Assembly (NCBI RefSeq): GCF_021474425.1
Contig: NZ_JAKEIP010000054.1
Location: 1 to 40,703 of the forward strand
Direction: 5' to 3'
Origin: Streptomyces muensis
GTDB lineage: Bacteria > Actinomycetota > Actinomycetes > Streptomycetales > Streptomycetaceae
DNA: 40,703 nucleotides
This document shows, piece after piece, positions 8,417 through 16,496 of this stretch. Positions within the stretch are counted from its first letter, which is position 1. Every line of letters starts with the position of its first letter. The notes under the pieces were generated by a model, which ran no database searches, was not told the DNA's origin, and saw only the letters and a list, made by a program, of their open reading frames with translations. The translations under genes were made by a program, and so were the position numbers.

Positions 8417-9970
8417 GTGTTCGATACTCTCTCCGATCGCCTCTCAGCGACTTTCAAGAACCTGCGCGGCAAGGGACGGCTCTCCGAGGCGGACATCGAC
8501 GCCACCGCGCGCGAGATCCGTATCGCGCTCCTCGAAGCGGACGTGGCGCTCCCTGTCGTCCGGACGTTCATCAAGAACGTCAAGGAGCGTGCCCTCGGCG
8601 CCGAGGTCTCCAAGGCGCTGAACCCGGCCCAGCAGGTCCTGAAGATCGTCAACGACGAGCTCGTGACGATCCTCGGCGGCGAGACCCGGCGGCTGCGGTT
8701 CGCCAAGCAGCCGCCGACCGTGATCATGCTGGCGGGTCTGCAGGGTGCCGGTAAGACCACCCTCGCGGGCAAGCTCGGCGCCTGGCTGAAGGAGCAGGGC
8801 CACTCGCCGCTGCTGGTCGCCGCCGACCTCCAGCGCCCGAACGCGGTGAACCAGCTGAGCGTCGTCGCCGAGCGCGCGGGCGTGGCCGTGTACGCGCCCG
8901 AGCCGGGCAACGGCGTCGGTGACCCGGTCAAGGTCGCCAAGGACTCCATCGAGCACGCCAAGGCCAAGGTCCACGACATCGTGATCGTGGACACCGCCGG
9001 CCGCCTGGGCATCGACCAGGAGATGATGCAGCAGGCCGCGGACATCCGGGACGCGGTCTCGCCGGACGAGATCCTCTTCGTCGTCGACGCGATGATCGGT
9101 CAGGACGCCGTCAACACCGCGGAGGCCTTCCGCGACGGCGTCGGCTTCGACGGCGTGGTGCTCTCCAAGCTCGACGGTGACGCCCGCGGTGGCGCGGCCC
9201 TGTCGATCCGGCAGATCACCGGCAAGCCGATCATGTTCGCGTCGAACGGCGAGAAGCTCGACGACTTCGACGCCTTCCACCCGGACCGGATGGCCTCCCG
9301 CATCCTCGACATGGGTGACCTGCTCACCCTGATCGAGCAGGCGGAGAAGACCTTCGACCAGGCCGAGGCCGAGAAGATGGCCTCCAAGCTGGCGTCGAAG
9401 AAGGGCCAGGACTTCACCCTGGACGACTTCCTGTCCCAGATGGAGCAGGTCAGGAAGATGGGCTCCATCTCCAAGCTGCTCGGCATGCTCCCGGGCATGG
9501 GCCAGATCAAGGACCAGATCAACAACCTCGACGAGCGCGACGTCGACCGCACCGCCGCGATCATCAAGTCGATGACCCCGGCCGAGCGCCAGGAGCCGAC
9601 GATCATCAACGGCTCGCGGCGCGCCCGTATCGCCCGCGGTTCCGGTGTCGAGGTCAGCGCGGTCAAGAACCTCGTCGAGCGGTTCTTCGAGGCCCGCAAG
9701 ATGATGTCCCGCATGGCTCAGGGCGGCGGCATGCCCGGTATGCCGGGGATGCCGGGCATGGGTGGCGGTCCGGGCCGTACGAAGAAGCAGCCGAAGAAGG
9801 CCAAGGGCAAGCAGCGCTCCGGCAACCCGATGAAGCGCAAGCAGCAGGAGCAGGAGGAGGCCGCCCGTCGGGCCGCCGCGGCTCAGGCCGGCGGCGCCTT
9901 CGGGGTGCCGGGCCAGCAGTCCGGGCAGGACTTCGAGCTGCCGGACGAGTTCAAGAAGTTCATGGGCTGA
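8417..9970 (+). CDS. ffh: Ffh (SRP54), signal recognition particle GTPase
   Basis: This 517-residue protein is the protein subunit of the signal recognition particle, which binds signal sequences and 4.5S RNA. The start is GTG at 8417, reading FDTLSDRLSATFKNLRGKG; the ribosome binding site is weak (GAGGA at 8401-8405). The N domain covers residues 1-90. The G domain carries GLQGAGKT at 107-114, then DTAGR and SKLDGDARGG. The methionine-rich M domain runs from about 300 to 440, with MLPGMGQIKDQI and TIINGSRRARIARGSG. An unusual tail follows: GMPGMPGMPGM repeats, then a Lys-rich stretch, then a Gln/Glu/Ala segment ending in FKKFMG. Such long tails are typical of actinobacterial Ffh. A strong terminator follows. 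Confidence 0.97.
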   Translation: MFDTLSDRLSATFKNLRGKGRLSEADIDATAREIRIALLEADVALPVVRTFIKNVKERALGAEVSKALNPAQQVLKIVNDELVTILGGETRRLRFAKQPPTVIMLAGLQGAGKTTLAGKLGAWLKEQGHSPLLVAADLQRPNAVNQLSVVAERAGVAVYAPEPGNGVGDPVKVAKDSIEHAKAKVHDIVIVDTAGRLGIDQEMMQQAADIRDAVSPDEILFVVDAMIGQDAVNTAEAFRDGVGFDGVVLSKLDGDARGGAALSIRQITGKPIMFASNGEKLDDFDAFHPDRMASRILDMGDLLTLIEQAEKTFDQAEAEKMASKLASKKGQDFTLDDFLSQMEQVRKMGSISKLLGMLPGMGQIKDQINNLDERDVDRTAAIIKSMTPAERQEPTIINGSRRARIARGSGVEVSAVKNLVERFFEARKMMSRMAQGGGMPGMPGMPGMGGGPGRTKKQPKKAKGKQRSGNPMKRKQQEQEEAARRAAAAQAGGAFGVPGQQSGQDFELPDEFKKFMG

Positions 9971-9991
9971 CGGTCCATCGCGTACGCCATC

Positions 9992-10022
9992 GAGGGCGCC
10001 CCCTTCCCCGGAGGGCGCCCTC
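9992..10022 (+). terminator. Terminator after ffh
   Basis: GAGGGCGCC at 9992-10000 pairs with GGCGCCCTC at 10014-10022, extended by one inner C-G pair, around a loop of about 11 nt. It begins 22 bp after the ffh stop. Confidence 0.8.
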
Positions 10023-10050
10023 AGCGCATGCCAGGGTCCGGCATCTGCCG

Positions 10051-10062
10051 TAACGTCCAGAT
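10051..10062 (+). promoter_or_regulatory. -10 box for leaderless ftsH transcript
   Basis: TAACGT at 10051-10056 fits TAnnnT and is followed by exactly 6 bp and then the ATG at 10063. No Shine-Dalgarno sequence precedes that ATG. Together this predicts transcription starting at or next to the start codon. I see no clear -35. Confidence 0.6.
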
Positions 10063-11997
10063 ATGAGCAATGCCGCGCCACCACGCAAGGCCCCTGACCA
10101 GCCGTGGCGCACCGAGGGCACACCGGACGAGCCGCCCGGGCGGCCCCGTGGCCGACGGATGCGCGGCCGCTGGTGGAGCCTGCTCCTCACCGCGGTGATC
10201 GTGTTCCTGCTCGCCTACGTGGGGCTGACTTACCTCGACCGGGGCAACGAGCCGACGATCTCCTACACGGAGTTCAGCAGACAGGTCGACGCCGGCAACG
10301 TCGACAAGATCTACTCCAAGGGCGACGCGATCCAGGGCGAGCTCAAGAGCGCCCGGGACAACCCCGAGGGCGACGGCGACTACACCCGGTTCAAGACCCA
10401 GCGGCCCGCCTTCGCGGACGACGACCTCTGGCGGCAACTGGACCGCCATGACGTGACCGTGACCGCCCAGCCGGTCGTACGGGAGCGCGGTGTCCTGTCG
10501 AACCTGCTGTTCTCCCTGATCCCGATCGTGCTCCTGCTCGCGGTCTGGATCTTCGTCGCCCGGCGAATGGGCGGAGGGCTCGGCGGCGCGGGCGGCATGC
10601 TCGGCCGCAAGGCACCCCCCAAGCCGGTCGAGCTCCAGCCCGGCAAGCAGCGCACGACATTCGCCGACGTGGCCGGCATCGACGAGGTCAAGGGCGAGCT
10701 GGACGACGTCGTCGACTTCCTGGAGCATCCCGACGCCTACCGCAGGATGGGCGCCAAGATGCCGCGCGGCGTGCTGCTCGCCGGTTCGCCCGGCACCGGC
10801 AAGACCCTGCTGGCGCGCGCGGTGGCGGGCGAGGCGGACGTGCCGTTCTTCTCCGCCTCCGCCTCCGAGTTCATCGAGATGATCGTCGGCGTCGGCGCCT
10901 CCCGCGTCCGGGAGCTGTTCGCCGAGGCGCGCAAAGTGGCACCCTCGATCATCTTCATCGACGAGATCGACACCATCGGACGAGCCCGCGGCGGCGGCGC
11001 CTCGGTGAGCGGCCACGACGAGCGCGAGCAGACGCTCAACCAGATCCTCACCGAGATGGACGGCTTCTCCGGCTCGGAGGGCGTGATCGTCATCGCGGCC
11101 ACGAACCGCGCCGACATCCTGGACCCGGCCCTGACCCGCCCCGGCCGCTTCGACCGGGTCGTCAACGTCTCCCCGCCGGACCGCGGCGGCCGCGAGGCCA
11201 TCCTGCGCATCCACACCCGCGCGATCCCGCTCGCCGAGGACGTGGACCTCACCCAGGTGGCCCGCACCACCCCGGGCATGACAGGTGCGGATCTGGCCAA
11301 TCTCGCCAACGAGGCCGCCCTGCTCGCGGTCAAGCGCAAGCAGGACCAGGTCACCAACGCCGACCTGTCCGAGGCACTGGAGAAGGTCCAGCTCGGCGCC
11401 GAGCGCACCCTCGTGATGCCCGAGGAAGACCGCCGGCGCACCGCCTACCACGAGAGCGGACACGCCCTCCTCGGCATGCTCCAGCCGGGCGCCGACCCCG
11501 TACGCAAGATCACCATCGTGCCGCGCGGCCGCGCCCTGGGCGTGACGATGTCGACCCCAGAGGTCGAGCGGTACGCGCACTCCGAGGGCTATCTGCGCGG
11601 CCGCATCATCGGCGCCCTGGGCGGCATGGCGGCGGAACAGGTGGTCTACGGGGTCGTCACCACGGGCGCCGAGAACGACCTCGAACAGGTCAGCAACATC
11701 GCGCGCGCCATGGTCGCCCGCTGGGGCATGAGCGAGCGGGTGGGCCGGCTGTCCGCCCTGCCGAGCGACACCCAGCAGGCGTACGGGCTCGCGGCCGCCC
11801 CGCAGACCCTCGACGTGATCGACGCCGAGATGCGCCGGATCGTCGACGAGTGCTACGAGGAGGCCTGCCGCAAACTCCAGGACCACCGGGGGCAGTTGAA
11901 CGCCCTCGCCGAGGCACTCCTGGAGAACGAGACGCTGGAGGAGGCGGACGCGTACCGCATCGCGGGGATCACGCGGCTGACGAAGGACGACGCCTAG
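10063..11997 (+). CDS. ftsH: FtsH-type membrane AAA+ zinc metalloprotease
   Basis: This is a 644-residue membrane protease that degrades misfolded membrane proteins and selected cytosolic ones. ATG at 10063 has a -10 box 6 bp upstream and no ribosome binding site. The N-terminus has a first membrane helix near 36-57 (WSLLLTAVIVFLLAYVG), an extracytoplasmic FtsH_ext domain, and a second helix near 147-167 (LLFSLIPIVLLLAVWIFVA). The AAA domain shows Walker A GSPGTGKT at 241-248, Walker B IIFIDEID, and the second region of homology ending in RPGRFDR. The protease active site HESGH is at 463-467, with the third ligand Asp539 in AENDLEQ. All key residues are intact. Streptomycetes also carry another ftsH near the tilS-hpt genes, so this is probably the second paralog. 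The gene converges with a methyltransferase gene 9 bp away. Confidence 0.93.
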   Translation: MSNAAPPRKAPDQPWRTEGTPDEPPGRPRGRRMRGRWWSLLLTAVIVFLLAYVGLTYLDRGNEPTISYTEFSRQVDAGNVDKIYSKGDAIQGELKSARDNPEGDGDYTRFKTQRPAFADDDLWRQLDRHDVTVTAQPVVRERGVLSNLLFSLIPIVLLLAVWIFVARRMGGGLGGAGGMLGRKAPPKPVELQPGKQRTTFADVAGIDEVKGELDDVVDFLEHPDAYRRMGAKMPRGVLLAGSPGTGKTLLARAVAGEADVPFFSASASEFIEMIVGVGASRVRELFAEARKVAPSIIFIDEIDTIGRARGGGASVSGHDEREQTLNQILTEMDGFSGSEGVIVIAATNRADILDPALTRPGRFDRVVNVSPPDRGGREAILRIHTRAIPLAEDVDLTQVARTTPGMTGADLANLANEAALLAVKRKQDQVTNADLSEALEKVQLGAERTLVMPEEDRRRTAYHESGHALLGMLQPGADPVRKITIVPRGRALGVTMSTPEVERYAHSEGYLRGRIIGALGGMAAEQVVYGVVTTGAENDLEQVSNIARAMVARWGMSERVGRLSALPSDTQQAYGLAAAPQTLDVIDAEMRRIVDECYEEACRKLQDHRGQLNALAEALLENETLEEADAYRIAGITRLTKDDA

Positions 11998-12006
11998 ACC
12001 CCGGCC

Positions 12007-12864
12007 TCACGGCACCCGGGCGATCAGGTACCGGAACACGTTCGGCATCCACACCGTCCCGTCCGGTCGCAGGTGCGGATGCAGGGCCTCCGCCACCTCC
12101 TTGTCGACCTGGGCCTGATCGGTCGCCGTGATCGCCGCGTCGAACAACCCCGTCGACAGCAGCCCCCGTACGGCACTGTCCACGTCCGCGTACCCGAACG
12201 GACAGGCCACCCGCCCCGAGCCGTCGGGCCTGAGCCCCGCGCGCTGGGCGACCTCCTCCAGGTCGTCGCGCAGCGCCGGACGCCAACTGCCCGCAGTGCG
12301 CAGGGGATCGGCCAGCTTCGTGGCGACCCGCAGCACGGACGAGGTGGCACAGCGCTCCGGCGGACCCCAGCCGGCCAGCACCACCGGCGCCCCCCGCTCG
12401 GCGAGCGGTGTCGCGGCCGCGAGCGCCTCGCCGAGCCCCTCCGAGTCGCCGGCGAGGCACCCGATGGGCTCGAACGCGGTCACCAGCGTGTACGCGGGTG
12501 CCTGCGGGTCGGCCGCGTCCCCGGGCGGGCCGTCGACGAGCCGCGTGCCGGCACGCGCGCGCGTGTCCCAGCTCTCGGGCAGCAGCCGCCGCCGGGCCAG
12601 GGCCAGCCGTTCGGGGGAGCAGGACTCGACTCCGGTGACGGCCGCGCCTCTGGACGCCGCCATCAGCAGGGCGAGCCCGCTGCCGCAGCCGAGGCCCAGC
12701 AGCCGGGTTCCCGGGCCGACCTCCACTCGTTCGTAGACGGCCTCGTAGAGCGGAACCAGCATCCGCTCCTGGATCTCGGACCAGTCACGCGCGCGTGCAC
12801 ACAGGTCCACACGGGCAGCAGCGCCCGCGTGAGGCAGGTGCTGCCGCACGAGCGTAGGTGTCAT
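12007..12864 (-). CDS. Class I SAM-dependent methyltransferase, substrate unknown
   Basis: This is a 285-residue protein on the - strand. The SAM-binding motif I is LLGLGCGSGLALLMAAS near residues 55-71, followed by the acidic motif II VTGVESCSPERL. The C-terminal half includes FRYLIARVP at the end and VLAGWGPPERC, consistent with a class I fold. The N-terminus reads MTPTLVRQHLPHAGAAARVDLCARARDWSEIQERMLVPLYEAVYER in pieces typical of actinobacterial small-molecule methyltransferases. ATG at 12864 is the upstream limit. No clear ribosome binding site is visible, so it may be leaderless or start slightly downstream. It converges with ftsH and diverges from proS across a 197-bp region. I do not recognise its substrate. 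Confidence 0.8.
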   Translation of the reverse strand: MTPTLVRQHLPHAGAAARVDLCARARDWSEIQERMLVPLYEAVYERVEVGPGTRLLGLGCGSGLALLMAASRGAAVTGVESCSPERLALARRRLLPESWDTRARAGTRLVDGPPGDAADPQAPAYTLVTAFEPIGCLAGDSEGLGEALAAATPLAERGAPVVLAGWGPPERCATSSVLRVATKLADPLRTAGSWRPALRDDLEEVAQRAGLRPDGSGRVACPFGYADVDSAVRGLLSTGLFDAAITATDQAQVDKEVAEALHPHLRPDGTVWMPNVFRYLIARVP

Positions 12865-13024
12865 CTAAAGCGCCCCAATCCGCAGAGAGTTGCCTCTGAG
12901 TCCGATTCCGTGGCCCCCGTGACATGCGCTCACATCCCCACGTATGCCAGGAAACTCCGCACCCGACGTCGCGTCCAGGGGTCTCGGAGCCCCGCTTGAG
13001 GCTTCCCTGTGTCCATGGCCAAAA

Positions 13025-13061
13025 TTCACATTCCGGCAACGTGGGCCCGTACCATCGCGCC
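13025..13061 (+). promoter_or_regulatory. Promoter for leaderless proS transcript
   Basis: TTCACA at 13025-13030 resembles a -35 box. After 19 bp comes TACCAT at 13050-13055, and 6 bp later the ATG at 13062. There is no purine-rich ribosome binding site. The arrangement predicts a transcript that starts at or beside the start codon. Confidence 0.65.
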
Positions 13062-14477
13062 ATGGCAAAGGCACCCGTTCTGACGCCGCAGGCGGAGGAC
13101 TTCCCGCGCTGGTACCAGGACCTGATCACCAAGGCCGAGCTGGCCGACAACGGTCCGGTGCGCGGCACGATGGTCATCCGGCCGTACGGGTACGGGCTGT
13201 GGGAGCGGATGCAGGCCGAGATGGACACCCGGATCAAGGAGACGGGCACGCAGAACGCGTACTTCCCGCTCCTGATCCCGCAGTCCTACCTCACGCGCGA
13301 GGCGGACCACGTCGAGGGCTTCGCTCCCGAGCTCGCGGTCGTCACGCACGGCGGCGGCAAGGAGCTGGAGGAGCCGGCGGTGGTCCGCCCCACCTCCGAG
13401 ATGATCATCAACGACTACTTCTCGAAGTGGGTGCAGAGCTACCGCGACCTGCCGCTGCTGATCAACCAGTGGGCCAACGTGGTCCGTTGGGAACTCAGGC
13501 CGCGCCTGTTCCTGCGTACGACGGAATTCCTCTGGCAGGAGGGCCACACCGCGCACGCCACCTACGAGGACGCCCGGGACTTTGCCGCGCACATCCACCG
13601 CGAGGTCTACGAGGACTTCATGGTGAACGTCCTCGCCATGGACGTCGTCCCCGGCCGCAAGACCGCCGAGGAGCGCTTCGCCGGAGCCGTCAACACCCTC
13701 ACGCTCGAAGGGATGATGGGCGACGGCAAGGCCCTGCAGATGGCCACCAGCCATGAGCTGGGCCAGAACTTCGCCAAGGCCTTCAACACCTCGTACCTGT
13801 CGAAGGACGGCACCCAGGAACTGGTCTGGCAGACCTCCTGGGGCTCGACCACCCGCATGATCGGCGCCCTCGTGATGATGCACGGCGACGACGACGGCCT
13901 GAGGGTCCCGCCGCGCCTGGCGCAGATCCAGGTCGTCGTCCTCGCCATCAAGGGCGACGAAGCGGTTCTGGCCAAGGTTCGCGAGATCGGCGACCAGCTC
14001 AAGGCGGCCGGCATCCGCGTCCACGTCGACGACCGCACCGACACCCCGTTCGGCCGCCGCGCCGTCGACTGGGAGCTCAAGGGCGTGCCCGTCCGCATCG
14101 AGGTCGGCCCCCGTGACCTGGAGAACGGCACCGCGATGCTGGCCCGCCGCATCCCCGGCGGCAAGGAACCGGTGCCCGTCGAGTCCCTCGTACGACTGCT
14201 GCCCACGGTTCTCGAAGAGGACCAGGCGCTGCTGCTGACCCAGGCGCGCGAGCGCCGCGAGTCCCGTACCGCCGACGTGACGACCATCGACGAGGCCGTC
14301 GAAGCGGCCGTCGGCGGCGGCTGGGCGCGCATCCCGTGGGCGACGCTCGGCGAAGAAGGCGAGGCCAGGCTGGCCGAGCACGCGGTGACCGTACGGTGTC
14401 TGGTCGCCGAGGACGGGTCGGTGCCGGACGCCGACGACGCGCCCGGTAACGTCGCGGTCGTGGCGCGCGCTTACTGA
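13062..14477 (+). CDS. proS: Prolyl-tRNA synthetase, eukaryote/archaeal-like (short) type
   Basis: This 471-residue class II synthetase charges tRNA-Pro. It lacks the editing insertion domain of ordinary bacterial ProRS. It has the short-type motifs RPTSEMIINDYFSKW, the motif 2 region WANVVRWELRPRLFLRTTEF, a loop with QEGHTAHAT, and STTRMIGALVMMHGDDDGL in place of the bacterial motif 3. An anticodon-binding domain follows from about residue 285. The C-terminal domain ends in the terminal tyrosine (VVARAY) typical of this type. The whole protein contains a single cysteine (VRCLVAEDG), so the zinc site found in many relatives is absent. The gene appears monocistronic and leaderless. Streptomycetes normally carry a bacterial-type proS elsewhere, so this may be a second copy; that cannot be checked from the window. 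Confidence 0.93.
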   Translation: MAKAPVLTPQAEDFPRWYQDLITKAELADNGPVRGTMVIRPYGYGLWERMQAEMDTRIKETGTQNAYFPLLIPQSYLTREADHVEGFAPELAVVTHGGGKELEEPAVVRPTSEMIINDYFSKWVQSYRDLPLLINQWANVVRWELRPRLFLRTTEFLWQEGHTAHATYEDARDFAAHIHREVYEDFMVNVLAMDVVPGRKTAEERFAGAVNTLTLEGMMGDGKALQMATSHELGQNFAKAFNTSYLSKDGTQELVWQTSWGSTTRMIGALVMMHGDDDGLRVPPRLAQIQVVVLAIKGDEAVLAKVREIGDQLKAAGIRVHVDDRTDTPFGRRAVDWELKGVPVRIEVGPRDLENGTAMLARRIPGGKEPVPVESLVRLLPTVLEEDQALLLTQARERRESRTADVTTIDEAVEAAVGGGWARIPWATLGEEGEARLAEHAVTVRCLVAEDGSVPDADDAPGNVAVVARAY

Positions 14478-14542
14478 GTGGACGCGCGTGGGGAACGAGA
14501 GCGACCGAATCGCCTCTTGCGCATCCGCGAACCACAGCCGCA

Positions 14543-14571
14543 CCGGCGCGTGGACAAGGCGTACGCGCCGG
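14543..14571 (+). terminator. Terminator after proS
   Basis: CCGGCGCGT at 14543-14551 pairs with ACGCGCCGG at 14563-14571 around an 11-nt loop. The right arm is also part of a 14-bp palindrome, ACGCGCCGGCGCGT (14563-14576), so two alternative foldings exist. Confidence 0.6.
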
Positions 14572-14738
14572 CGCGTACGTCAGACTACGCACCGGTTGGG
14601 TATGAGCTGTGAGGCTTCTCCGCAGATCGGCGCACCCGCCCTCGTCAGGGCGCATCATTCGCAACTGACGGGTACGTGCAAATTATTTGGGATGGCCCGG
14701 AATCGGAACACAGCGGCACTCCGGCTCGTTGTCATTAC

Positions 14739-15335
14739 GTGAGCACGACACAGACACCACCTGTTCTCGCCGCAGAACTGGCGCAGGCGTGGGCCGACAT
14801 TCAGCGGTACCACCCCGAGCTGCCGGATCTCGCCGCGCCAGAGTCCCTGATCGGGGAGTCGTCGTCCGCCTGCGGTCACGAGCTCTCCTTCGAGCGACTG
14901 CTTCATGAGGCAGTCCATGGCATCGCCGCCGCCCGCGGCGTTCGCGACACCTCCCGGGCCGGCCGCTACCACAACCGCAGATTCCTCGCCATCGCCGAGG
15001 AGCTGGGCCTGGACCACCCCGAGGAACCGCACCCGAGCAGCGGTTTCTCCCTGGTCACGCTCAACCCCGAGGCCAAGCGCCGCTACCGCCCGACCATCGA
15101 ACGCCTCCAGCGCGCCCTGAAGGCCCACACCGCGGCCACCTCCGCCGACACCAGCCGGACCTTCCGGGGCCCGGCCGCCCGCCACGGCTCCTCCGGAGGC
15201 GGCGTCCGCGTCAAGGCGGTCTGCGACTGCGGCCGCAACGTCCGGGTCGTCCCGTCGGTCCTGGCCCAGGCCCCGATCGTGTGCGGCGGCTGCGGGAAGC
15301 CGTTCCGGATTCCCGAGGTGGTCGGAGCGGCGTAA
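14739..15335 (+). CDS. SprT-like zinc protein with C-terminal zinc ribbon
   Basis: This is a 198-residue cytoplasmic protein. The zincin motif HEAVH is at residues 56-60, with a downstream His78 in SRAGRYHNRRF, as in SprT/Spartan-like domains where the third ligand follows about 20 residues later. The C-terminal 40 residues form a zinc ribbon with C162-x-C164 (VCDCGRNVRV) and C182-x2-C185 (VCGGCGKPF). GTG at 14739 is chosen because the protein then starts STTQTPPVLAAELAQAW. It is the last codon position overlapped by a possible 16-residue leader frame at 14692-14742. An in-frame start at 14676 is possible but less likely. SprT-like proteins in other organisms act on DNA-protein crosslinks or as metal-dependent peptidases, and the role here is unknown. 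A strong terminator follows. Confidence 0.75.
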   Translation: MSTTQTPPVLAAELAQAWADIQRYHPELPDLAAPESLIGESSSACGHELSFERLLHEAVHGIAAARGVRDTSRAGRYHNRRFLAIAEELGLDHPEEPHPSSGFSLVTLNPEAKRRYRPTIERLQRALKAHTAATSADTSRTFRGPAARHGSSGGGVRVKAVCDCGRNVRVVPSVLAQAPIVCGGCGKPFRIPEVVGAA

Positions 15336-15438
15336 CGGCGCCACGTCGAGCACCGGCATCTCGTGGCTGCCGGTCGGGACGTAGGCGCGTCGGGCGCGTC
15401 GCATGTCGGTCGGCGTGACGCGCCGGTATGCGTGGCGC

Positions 15439-15474
15439 CGGGGTGCCGCTGTGGCCCGCGCAGGCGGCACCCCG
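15439..15474 (+). terminator. Terminator after the SprT-like gene
   Basis: CGGGGTGCCGC at 15439-15449 pairs perfectly with GCGGCACCCCG at 15464-15474 around a 14-nt loop, about 100 bp after the stop codon. The rest of 15336-15587 shows no gene. Confidence 0.7.
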
Positions 15475-15587
15475 CAGCGCCGGGCTGCACAACGCCGTGA
15501 CGGCACCTGAAGCGCCCGGCGCCTCTCGGGCATGCCCAGCCCCGGTACCCTCACCGCCCCCGGCCGGAGGCGACCCGCGGGGTGTGG

Positions 15588-15728
15588 CACAATGGCTAGC
15601 TGTACTCGACAGCCGCACAGGACCCCTCTCTCCTCCGGCTGACGCGTCCATCGGGCACTCGGGTACCGCAACCCCACGCGGCTCTCTCGCCGTGCCCAAC
15701 CACGTCAAATCCAGGAGAACCCACTCCC
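15588..15728 (+). promoter_or_regulatory. rpsP promoter and structured leader
   Basis: A -10-like CACAAT at 15588-15593, preceded by TGTGG, would start a leader of about 130 nt. The leader contains GGGCAC at 15653-15658 and GTGCCC at 15692-15697, enclosing smaller pairings (CCGC/GCGG). The ribosome binding site CAGGAGAAC lies just before the GTG at 15729. No good -35 was found, and the structure may be regulatory. Confidence 0.45.
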
Positions 15729-16148
15729 GTGGCAGTCAAGATCAAGCTGAAGCGTCTGGGCAAGATCCGTTCGCCTCACTACCGCATCGTCGTCGCCGAC
15801 TCCCGTACCCGTCGTGACGGTCGTGCGATCGAGGAGATCGGCAAGTACCACCCGACGTACAACCCGTCGGTCATCGAGGTCGACGCGGACCGTGTCGCGT
15901 ACTGGCTGGGTGTCGGCGCGCAGCCGACCGAGCCCGTGCTCGCCATCCTGAAGAAGACCGGCGACTGGCAGAAGTTCAAGGGCGAGCCCGCCCCGGCGCC
16001 CCTGCTCGTCGCCGAGCCGAAGAAGGCGCGCCCGTCGTTCGAGGCCCTCGGTGGCGACGACGAGGGCAAGGGTGAGGCGATCACCCAGAAGAAGAAGGCT
16101 GACAAGAAGGACGAGGCTGCGGCCGAGTCCGAGTCGACCGAGGCCTGA
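15729..16148 (+). CDS. rpsP: Ribosomal protein bS16
   Basis: This is a 139-residue small-subunit protein. It begins AVKIKLKRLGKIRSPHYRIV after a GTG at 15729, with a nearby AGGAG. The S16 core covers residues 1-90, including ADSRTRRDGRAIEEIGKYHP. A charged, Lys/Glu/Ala-rich tail of about 45 residues follows (EAITQKKKADKKDEAAAE), a length extension typical of streptomycetes. It is the first gene of rpsP-khpA-rimM-trmD-rplS, with 2 bp to khpA. Confidence 0.97.
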   Translation: MAVKIKLKRLGKIRSPHYRIVVADSRTRRDGRAIEEIGKYHPTYNPSVIEVDADRVAYWLGVGAQPTEPVLAILKKTGDWQKFKGEPAPAPLLVAEPKKARPSFEALGGDDEGKGEAITQKKKADKKDEAAAESESTEA

Positions 16149-16150
16149 GC

Positions 16151-16390
16151 ATGCTCGAGGAGGCTCTCGAGCACCTCGTGAAGGGCATCGTCGACAACCC
16201 GGACGATGTGCAGGTCGCCTCGCGCAACCTGCGTCGCGGACGCGTGCTCGAGGTCCGGGTCCACCCCGACGACCTCGGCAAGGTGATCGGCCGTAACGGC
16301 CGCACCGCACGCGCTCTGCGCACCGTCGTGGGCGCCATCGGCGGCCGCGGTGTCCGCGTCGACCTCGTCGACGTCGACCACGTCCGCTGA
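16151..16390 (+). CDS. khpA: KhpA, KH-domain RNA-binding protein
   Basis: This is a 79-residue single-KH-domain protein starting MLEEALEHLVKGIVDNPDDV. The RNA-contact loop GRNG sits in KVIGRNGRTARALRTVV, and the C-terminus is VRVDLVDVDHVR. KhpA-type proteins bind RNA, often with KhpB, and affect cell division and envelope gene expression in Gram-positives. Its place between rpsP and rimM is conserved in actinobacteria and Firmicutes. A strong hairpin directly downstream may reduce read-through into rimM. Confidence 0.93.
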   Translation: MLEEALEHLVKGIVDNPDDVQVASRNLRRGRVLEVRVHPDDLGKVIGRNGRTARALRTVVGAIGGRGVRVDLVDVDHVR

Positions 16391-16410
16391 CGCCGAACGC
16401 AGCACCGGCT

Positions 16411-16446
16411 CGGGCCGGGGAGGGCCACTGGGCCGTCCCCGGCCCG
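16411..16446 (+). terminator. Strong internal hairpin between khpA and rimM
   Basis: CGGGCCGGGGA at 16411-16421 pairs exactly with TCCCCGGCCCG at 16436-16446. Inside it, GGCC at 16423-16426 pairs with GGCC at 16431-16434 around an ACTG loop. The total is 15 GC-rich pairs, starting 20 bp after khpA. It looks like a partial terminator or RNA-processing stem within the operon. A TATACG sequence at 16453-16458 could restart transcription before rimM. Confidence 0.75.
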
Positions 16447-16496
16447 TAGTCGTATACGAAGTCATGCCGTAGGCACACGACAGGAGATCTGAACTC

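Noticed and set aside
5731..9045. Very long open - strand frame (over 1,000 codons) opposite glnD and ffh
   Set aside because: It is antisense to two secure genes, has Gly/Arg/Val-biased composition and no domains; such frames are a side effect of very high third-position GC.
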